From positions 13,140 through 39,249 of the forward strand of contig DCTX01000066.1 of NCBI GenBank assembly GCA_002329325.1: a DNA stretch of 26,110 nucleotides, in the 5' to 3' direction. The stretch is from Anaerolineales bacterium UBA1429. Its GTDB lineage: Bacteria; Chloroflexota; Anaerolineae; UBA1429. The notes under the pieces were generated by a model. The model ran no database searches, was not told the origin of the DNA, and worked only from the letters and a program-made list of their open reading frames with translations. Shown here piece by piece: positions 15,026 through 21,400 of the stretch; the first letter of the stretch is position 1; every line of letters starts with the position of its first letter. A program made the translations under genes and the position numbers.

Positions 15026-15768
15026 GCGGGCTGGCGGGGCAGGTAGCCGTGGTGACCGGCGGGTCGCGCGGCATCGGGCGGGCCATTGCCCTGGCCCTGG
15101 CGCGAGAGGGCTGCCGCGTGGTGATCAACTATCACAGCAACGCGTCGGCGGCCGAGCAGGTGGTGGCCGAGATCGAGGCGCTGGGCAGCCAGGCGCTGGC
15201 GGTGCAGGGCGACGTGAGCATCGCTGCGCAAGCCCAGGCCCTGATCGAGCGGGCCCTGGAGGCCTTTGGGGCCATCGATATTCTGGTGAACAACGCGGGC
15301 ATCACTCGCGATGGGCTCTTGATGCGCATGTCCGAGGCCGATTGGGACGCCGTGCTGGATACGAACCTCAAGGGGGCCTATCACTGCGTCAAGGCGGTGC
15401 AGCGCAGCATGCTGCGGCGGCGCGCCGGGCGCATCATCCAGATCAGCTCGGTGAGCGGCCTGCGGGGCAATGCGGGGCAGGCGAACTATGCTGCCGCCAA
15501 GGCGGGGTTGATCGGCTTTACCAAGGCGGTCGCCCGCGAGCTGGCCCCGCGGGGGATCACCGTCAACGCCGTGGCCCCCGGTTTCATCGAGACGGACATG
15601 ACCGAGGCCCTGGGTGAGGAGATGATGGCGCAGGTGCAGACCCAGATCCCGCTACAGCGCCTCGGCCGCCCGGAAGACGTGGCGGCGGCGGTAGTCTTTT
15701 TCGCTTCACCCCAGGCAGCCTATATCACCGGTCAGGTGTTGTGCGTGGACGGCGGCCTGGCCATGTAA
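15022..15768 (+). CDS. fabG: 3-oxoacyl-ACP reductase
   Basis: This is an NADPH-dependent short-chain dehydrogenase reducing 3-oxoacyl-ACP. The 248-residue protein has the TGGSRGIGRAIA cofactor loop (12-23), the NNAGITRDGLL motif, Asn115 and the catalytic Ser143, Tyr156 and Lys160 (ISSVSG...YAAAK). The C-terminal GQVLCVDGGLAM is the classic FabG ending. The ATG at 15022 overlaps the fabD stop. Longer frames upstream are shadows within fabD. It is the last gene of the operon and is followed by a 13-bp hairpin; acpP, which often follows fabG, is absent here. Confidence 0.96.
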   Translation: MSGLAGQVAVVTGGSRGIGRAIALALAREGCRVVINYHSNASAAEQVVAEIEALGSQALAVQGDVSIAAQAQALIERALEAFGAIDILVNNAGITRDGLLMRMSEADWDAVLDTNLKGAYHCVKAVQRSMLRRRAGRIIQISSVSGLRGNAGQANYAAAKAGLIGFTKAVARELAPRGITVNAVAPGFIETDMTEALGEEMMAQVQTQIPLQRLGRPEDVAAAVVFFASPQAAYITGQVLCVDGGLAM

Positions 15769-15792
15769 CCTGGATATTCTCCCTCCTCCTTA

Positions 15793-15834
15793 TGCGGATG
15801 CCAGCTCGAAGAGATCATCGGGCTGGCATCCGCA
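15793..15834 (+). terminator. Terminator-like hairpin after fabG, 13-bp perfect stem
   Basis: TGCGGATGCCAGC (15793-15805) pairs with GCTGGCATCCGCA (15822-15834) around a 16-nt loop, 24 bp after the fabG stop. There is no long T-run behind it. It separates fabG from the small-RNA promoter. Confidence 0.6.
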
Positions 15835-15863
15835 CGTTCTGGGCGGAAATCTGCCTTCTACCA

Positions 15864-15891
15864 TTGACAAGGGCTTGTCTTCTGCTACACT
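15864..15891 (+). promoter_or_regulatory. Near-consensus promoter driving the non-coding region
   Basis: A perfect TTGACA (15864-15869), 16-bp spacer and TACACT (15886-15891) point rightward. No plus-strand gene follows; the next gene is on the minus strand with its stop at 16037. The predicted transcription start is near 15898. Confidence 0.7.
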
Positions 15892-15897
15892 GGGATT

Positions 15898-16028
15898 GGA
15901 TCTGAGGTAGTCGCTGTGAGGAGAGAACAAGGCTCCCGCCGATGGGAGGGCATTCACAGGCACCCTTGGGCGTATCGGGTGCAAAAGCGCAGGGAGTCGC
16001 TCGCAAGGGCGACTCCCTGCGCTTTTGT
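15898..16028 (+). ncRNA. Candidate structured small RNA (~130 nt), family not recognised
   Basis: The stretch between the strong promoter and the terminator has no credible ORF but folds well by eye. CTGTGA (15914-15919) pairs with TCACAG (15954-15959), enclosing CTCCC (15933-15937)/GGGAG (15944-15948). GCACCC (15960-15965) pairs with GGGTGC (15977-15982). An 18-bp terminator stem follows directly. A 5' segment (15905-15914) can also pair 9 of 10 with the terminator's right arm. It lacks the SRP GGAAG hairpin, the tmRNA ends and RNase P signatures. A 6S-like regulator, an attenuator-type element or a new sRNA are all possible. Confidence 0.55.
15983..16026. terminator. Strong rho-independent terminator, 18-bp perfect stem, bidirectional
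   Basis: The left arm at 15983-16000 (AAAAGCGCAGGGAGTCGC) pairs perfectly with the right arm at 16009-16026 across an 8-nt loop. Each strand ends in TTTT, so it can stop both the rightward small RNA and the leftward 495-codon gene, whose stop is 11 bp away. Confidence 0.85.
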
Positions 16029-16036
16029 GCAGAAGG

Positions 16037-17524
16037 TTAGCGCTGCGCCAGCCGCATGATGCCGTGCTCGTCAGGCGCATAGGCCATGGGCCCCTGGGGC
16101 ACCGCCTTGGCGATCTGGATATAGCCCGCGTCCATGTACTCCCAGATCACCTGGAAGGGCTCCTTGCCGCGCACCCACTTTTCCACGATCATGGCGCCGT
16201 GGCCGGGCAGCACGGTGAACACCACCTGCCGCGGGTCGTCGGGATGGCGCAGCGCCTCCGAGCGGGCGAAGGCGGCCCTGATCCCCTGGGCCTGGGCGCC
16301 CGTGCCGCACGATACCAGGTAATGGTAGTAGGGGGCGTCCAGGGGCATGAACTGCACGTGGGCCGGGTCATAGGCGGCCACGCCCCGGTGACCGTGTAGC
16401 CGCGAACGGATCACCGGCACGGTGGCCTGCACGGGCCACCCGTCCCCCAGCGAGATGCGGGGCAGGGGCTTGTCCATCTCCATCATCTCGACGGCCTCGG
16501 TGGAGGGCGGCGTGTTGAGCTTGTCGGCGACGTGACGCACCTGGGCGCCCATGGCGCCGGGCGTCACGCCCACGATCACCGCCAGGTCGTCATCGGTGAG
16601 GTTGCCCTTGTCCACGGGGCGGGCGCTGCCCGTGACGGTGGCGACCAACGCGCCCAGGTAGGGGTCCCAGGTGGCGAAGCAACCCTCGCTGTACTGGCTG
16701 GCCAGGACATCGGAGACGGCGGGGATCTGGATCAGGTCGGCCACCCGGATCATGCGCGTGAAAAAGTCGCGCTGCCCCAGCTCCATCCCGGCGCGGCGCA
16801 TGGCGGCGGGGGCCGTGGCGCGCTCCCACTCGGCGCGGGCCAGGGGCTCGCCCACCACCTCGTGCTCCGTCACCTCGGATGTGCTGGCCGTGGTGACGAT
16901 GCGCAAGGCGATGTCCCGGAAAAAGGTCTCTGGCTCGGAGGGGTCGCTGGTGGGGTGTGCGCCCACCAGGTCAAAGTGATACAGCACCTCCGGGGCATCC
17001 TCGCCCACGACGAGCAGGAGGCGGATGCACTTGGCCTGGGCCTGCAGCAATCGCTCCAGGGCGAGGATCGGGCCTCCGCGTTGCCCCTGTTCGACCAACA
17101 CCTGCCAGGCTGTGGGGGCCAGGCCCTCATAGGCAAAGTCCTCGGGCCGGATCGGGTCCTGCGCCAGGGCGCGGGCCAGTTGCCCCATCACCTCGTCGAA
17201 CTCGGCGCGGGTCATCATCACCAGGGTATAGAGGGCCGGGGTGTGATCCAGGCCGTAGCGGCGCCGCATGGTGAAGAGCATCGCCTGACGCCAACCCAAG
17301 GGAACTCCGTAACGGTAGGTGGTCAGCACCAGATCGGTCTGGGGATCGGGCTCGTCCACCACGGTGTGGCCCAAGAGGGCCATCTGCCTGCCAATCCCTT
17401 CGAGGATGCGGGCCATGAGCGGATGCTGATGGCCGGGCACGAGGGCGGCGCGCACGGGCTTGAGCCAGGGATGCACGGGCAGGCGGGCAAGCGGCGAGTC
17501 GTTCTCTGCTATGCTTGGCTGCAT
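16037..17524 (-). CDS. Uncharacterised 495-residue protein
   Basis: I do not recognise this family. The protein looks soluble, with no signal peptide or transmembrane helix. Possible fixed points are TTYRYGVPLGWRQAML (69-83), with MRRRYGLD after it, the GGPILALERLLQAQAKCIRLLL region, an FFTRMIRVADLIQIPAVSDV stretch and a C-terminal half with VTGSARPVDKGNLTDDD, HGHRGVAAYDP and VLPGHGAMIVEKW. Clean codon use, length and operon context argue that it is a real gene. ATG 17524 has GAAAGGA about 11 nt upstream. It begins 16 bp after an SDR gene and is probably co-transcribed with it, so an oxidoreductive or metabolic pairing is possible but unproven. Confidence 0.75.
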   Translation of the reverse strand: MQPSIAENDSPLARLPVHPWLKPVRAALVPGHQHPLMARILEGIGRQMALLGHTVVDEPDPQTDLVLTTYRYGVPLGWRQAMLFTMRRRYGLDHTPALYTLVMMTRAEFDEVMGQLARALAQDPIRPEDFAYEGLAPTAWQVLVEQGQRGGPILALERLLQAQAKCIRLLLVVGEDAPEVLYHFDLVGAHPTSDPSEPETFFRDIALRIVTTASTSEVTEHEVVGEPLARAEWERATAPAAMRRAGMELGQRDFFTRMIRVADLIQIPAVSDVLASQYSEGCFATWDPYLGALVATVTGSARPVDKGNLTDDDLAVIVGVTPGAMGAQVRHVADKLNTPPSTEAVEMMEMDKPLPRISLGDGWPVQATVPVIRSRLHGHRGVAAYDPAHVQFMPLDAPYYHYLVSCGTGAQAQGIRAAFARSEALRHPDDPRQVVFTVLPGHGAMIVEKWVRGKEPFQVIWEYMDAGYIQIAKAVPQGPMAYAPDEHGIMRLAQR

Positions 17525-17540
17525 GGCGTGGGAGGTCCTT

Positions 17541-18350
17541 TCAGGCAGTCGGCCCGTCTTGGGGCGTGGGATCGGTCCAACCCTGCAGGTGTAGGGCGCC
17601 GATAAGCCAATCGCCGAAAGCGGGCGCCACGTCGCGGATCAGGTAGAGATATCCCGTGGCCGGGTAGATGATCTGACGTCGTCGGGCGCGGATGCCGCGC
17701 ACCACCCGGCGGGCCAGTTGGGCCGGCGAAGCCTTGGGGGAGATCCAGGGCATGCGCAGGTGCTGGATGAGCGGCGTCTCGATGCGCCCTGGGTAGACGA
17801 CGGTGACGGCGATCCCCTCGGGGGCCAGCTCCTGGCGCATCACCTGGGCGATGCCGCTGATGGCGGCCTTGGAGGCCACATAAGGGCCGTCGGGCGGGAT
17901 GGGGATGAAGGCGGCCTGGGAGCTGATGAACACCAGATGGCCACTGCCCTGGCTCCGCATGGTCGGGAGGGCGGCCAGGGCCGTGCTCATGGCCCCCAGG
18001 TAGTTGACCTCCATGGCCTGCTCCAGCGCCGCGAGGGTCAACTGGGCGGAGGGCACCTGGGTGTAGATCCCGGCGCTGGCGATCACGATGTCGATGCGGC
18101 CCCAGGCATCGCAGACCCGTTGCGCCAGCGCCTCCACCTGGGCCGAATCGGTGACGTCGGTGGGGATCGCCAGGACAGGAGCGCCCGTCTGGGCGAGCTC
18201 GGCTGCCAAGGCCTCCAGGCGGGCGGCGCTCCTGGCGGCCAGGGCCACCCGCACGCCCTCCGCTGCCAGGGCGCGGGCCAGCGCCTGGCCGATGCCGCTG
18301 GAAGCGCCCGTTATGATCGCAACTTGGCCTGCCAAAGAGCCTCTTGCCAT
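17541..18350 (-). CDS. Short-chain dehydrogenase/reductase (classical SDR)
   Basis: This 269-residue NAD(P)-dependent oxidoreductase has the cofactor loop ITGASSGIGQALA (13-25), an Asp in PTDVTD, the ASAG variant of the NNAG motif (91-94) and catalytic Ser144, Tyr157 and Lys161 (FISSQ...YVASK). The substrate is not predictable. A C-terminal extension with RGIRARRRQIIYPATGYLYLIRDVAP resembles membrane-associated SDRs of lipid or envelope metabolism. ATG 18350 is preceded by GGGGAGG 5 nt upstream and gives the usual N-terminus; 25 codons further upstream in frame overlap the promoter and are rejected. It is the first gene of a two-gene unit. Confidence 0.92.
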   Translation of the reverse strand: MARGSLAGQVAIITGASSGIGQALARALAAEGVRVALAARSAARLEALAAELAQTGAPVLAIPTDVTDSAQVEALAQRVCDAWGRIDIVIASAGIYTQVPSAQLTLAALEQAMEVNYLGAMSTALAALPTMRSQGSGHLVFISSQAAFIPIPPDGPYVASKAAISGIAQVMRQELAPEGIAVTVVYPGRIETPLIQHLRMPWISPKASPAQLARRVVRGIRARRRQIIYPATGYLYLIRDVAPAFGDWLIGALHLQGWTDPTPQDGPTA

Positions 18351-18374
18351 CCTCGCCTCCCCTTGTTGCTTGGC

Positions 18375-18402
18375 ATTATAAGGGAAAAGTGGCAGCGCAC
18401 AA
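18375..18402 (-). promoter_or_regulatory. Promoter for the SDR-495aa unit
   Basis: The minus strand has a perfect TATAAT (18375-18380) with a weaker TTGTGC (18397-18402) 16 bp upstream. The predicted leader is about 18 nt and contains the SDR ribosome site. Confidence 0.55.
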
Positions 18403-18429
18403 TTGAGACAGGCGCATGAACGCACGTTG

Positions 18430-18453
18430 CCGCACGGGCAGAGCCCGTTGCGG
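18430..18453 (-). terminator. Hairpin downstream of the sensor kinase gene
   Basis: CCGC-ACGGGC (18430-18439) pairs with GCCCGT-GCGG (18443-18453, one bulged T) around a 3-nt loop, 28 bp past the kinase stop. It is GC-rich with no T-tract. Confidence 0.4.
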
Positions 18454-18481
18454 GCGGGCGCGATCCGCGTCCGCTGGCGCC

Positions 18482-21400
18482 CTAGAGGGCCCTCGGCCGG
18501 ATGGGCCTGCCATCCAGGGCCGCGCGCACATGTCGGGCCAGGGTCTCGAGCGAGAACGGCTTCTGCAGAAAGGCGACGTTGTCATCCACCACACCCCGGT
18601 GAGCGATGACGTTCGCCGTGTAGCCGGACATGAACAGGCACTTGGTGTCGGGCCGCCGGAGGCGAATCTTGTCTGCCAGCTCGCGGCCGTTCATCCCCGG
18701 CATGACCACATCGGTCATCAGCAGGTGGATCTCGCCCTGGTGCTCCTGCTGAAGGCGCAGGGCCTCATCCGGCGAGCTGGCCGAGAGCACCGTGTAGCCG
18801 AGCTGGAGCAGCAGGCGCGTCCCCAGCTTGAGCAGGGCGGTCTCGTCCTCCACCAACAGGACGGTCTCGGTGCCGCGGGGCAGGGCGGAGGGCTCGCCCG
18901 AGGCATCGGTCTCCTCCATCTCGACATCCTGGCGAGGCAAGTAGATGCGGAAGGTCGTCCCGCGCTCCATCTCGCTATAGACGTTGACAAAGCCCTCGTT
19001 CTGCCGGACGATGCCATAGACGGTGGCCAGGCCCAGGCCGGTGCCCTCGCCGACGGGCTTGGTGGTGAAGAAGGGCTCAAAGAGGTGGGCCTGTGTTTCG
19101 GGGTCCATGCCGCACCCGTTGTCGGTGACGACCAGCATCACATAGTCTCCGGGTAGCGCCTCCGGATGGCTGACGACGTACTCGTCGGTGATGGTGGCGT
19201 TCTGGGTCTCGATGATGATCTCGCCCACGCCCTCGATGGCATCGCGGGCGTTGACGATGAGGTTCGCCAGGATCTGATCCACCTGCGAGGGGTCCATTAC
19301 CACCTGCCCCAGGCGATCGGCGGGCTTCCAGACCAGGGAGATATCCTCGCCGATGAGGCGCTCCAGCATCTTGAGGGTGGTCGACACGTGCTCGTTGAGG
19401 TCCAGCGCCCTGGGCTGGATCGTCTGGCGGCGGGCAAAGGCCAGCAACTGGCGCGTAAGCGCGGCCGAACGCTGCCCGGCGGCGCGGATCTCGCGCAGAT
19501 AGTCGCTCAGAGGCTCGTCCGGCGGGGCATCCTGGATGGCCATCTCGGTGTAGCCCAGGATGGTCTGCAACATGTTGTTAAAGTCGTGGGCTACGCCGCC
19601 TGCCAGCCGGCCCACGGCCTCGATCTTTTGCGATTCCAGTAGGCGCTGCTCAAGCTGTTGCCGCTCCTGCTCCTCCAGCACGCGCTGGGTCACATCGCGA
19701 GCGATCCCCTCGACGGCGATCAACTCGCCATCGGGCTCTTGGATGGGGATCACGCGGGTCTCCATCCAGTGGACCGTCTGATCCTTGCCGAGCCAGCGCA
19801 ACACAAATGGTCTGCCCAGGAAGGTCCTGGTCGAGACGAGGTCCGCCATGAAAGGGGCATCCTCGGGGTGGGCCCAGCGGATCATCAGATGCGGATCGGC
19901 GTAGCACTCCTCGGGCGAGTAGCCGGTGATCGTCTCGATGGCGGGGTTGATGTACTCGAGGCCCGGCTCTGGCGAAACCCGATAGCGAAAGATGACGTCG
20001 GGGGCATGGTCGGCGAGGCGGCGGTAGCGGGCCTCGCTCTCAGCCAAGCGCATCTCGTACTCCCTATGGTGCAGCAGCTCCCACATCTTGTTCATCAGGA
20101 CGGTGAGGGCGCTGATGTCCTCTGCATCATAGGGCTCCTCCTTGTTGGCGACGGCAGCCACCGCCACGATGTGCTCTCCGTCGAACACCGGGACGCACAG
20201 GAGGCGCTCCAGCGCCACATGCCCCGGCGGATAGCCGCGTTTGCCGGGATGGGGCGTACGGTAGTCGTTGATGACCAGCGGCGCGCGCTGGCGCACGCAC
20301 TCGGCCCATAGCCCAGACTCGGCGACGACAAAGTCCAGAGGCCTGCTATCCAGGGCGCACTGCGCCATCGCTTGCTGCGACCAGGCGTGCACGCGCAGGT
20401 TGGTCTCGTCGTCATTCATCAGGCCGACAAAGGCCAGCACGCTTTGCACGACGTCCAGACAGGCCTGCAGCGCAAAGCTCATGATCTCCTCTTGCGTAGC
20501 GTCGGCCATCTCATGGAGCTTGAGCAAGGTCTCGATGCGCCGAGATTGCAGGGCGCGATGGGCCTCGTCCTGCTTGCGCGCCGTGATGTCGCGGCCGAGG
20601 CCGACAAGCCCTGTGATCCGACCCTCGCTGTCGCGCAGGGGGAGCTTGGACGTGGCCAGCCAACGCTTCTCGCCATCCGGCCGCACCAGCAGCTCCTCGC
20701 GGTTTAGCAGGGGGCGTCCGGTCTCCAGGACGACGCGGTCATCGGCCATGAGGCGCTCGGCCGTCTCTTCATCAAAGCACTCGGCGTCTGTCTTGCCAAG
20801 CACCTCGGCCTCTTCTCTGGCGCCCATGTTGCGCAGATCGGCGGGATTGGCCAGCATCTTGCGCGCCTGGACATCCTTGACATAAACGGCGTCGGGCAGA
20901 TGATCGATGACGGTGCGCAAGAGCAGGCGCTCCTGCGCCAACGCCTCCTGGGCGCGCCGGCGCTCGGTGATGTCTCGGGTGACGCCCTGCAGCCCGATGG
21001 GAGTCCCGTGATCGTCCACCAAGACCTTGCCGGTGATCTCGACGGGCATCGGTCCGCCGTCCTTGCGCAGCATCTCCACCTCAAAGACCATGGCCCTCTG
21101 CTGAGGCAGAGCCTCGAAGGCGGCGCTGATCGCTCGGCGCATGATGGCCATGTTCTCTTCGTCGCAATGATCCGAGAGGTTGGAGCCCAACCACTCCTCG
21201 ACCTTGGCGCCCGACATGGCCTCGACGGCGGGGTTGATGTAGCGGAAGGTGAGATCCAGATCCAAGAGCCAGATGGCATCCACGGTGTTCTCGGCCAGCA
21301 GCCGATAGCGTTCCTCGCTCTCACGCAAGGCATCCTCTGCCAGCTTGCGCTCGGTAATATCTGCGAACATGGCGAATGAGCCAGCGAACCCGCCATCGGG

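Noticed and set aside
15898..16028. SRP RNA, tmRNA or RNase P RNA
   Set aside because: No GGAAG-type SRP hairpin, no tRNA-like ends with CCA, no RNase P conserved core. Kept as an unassigned RNA.
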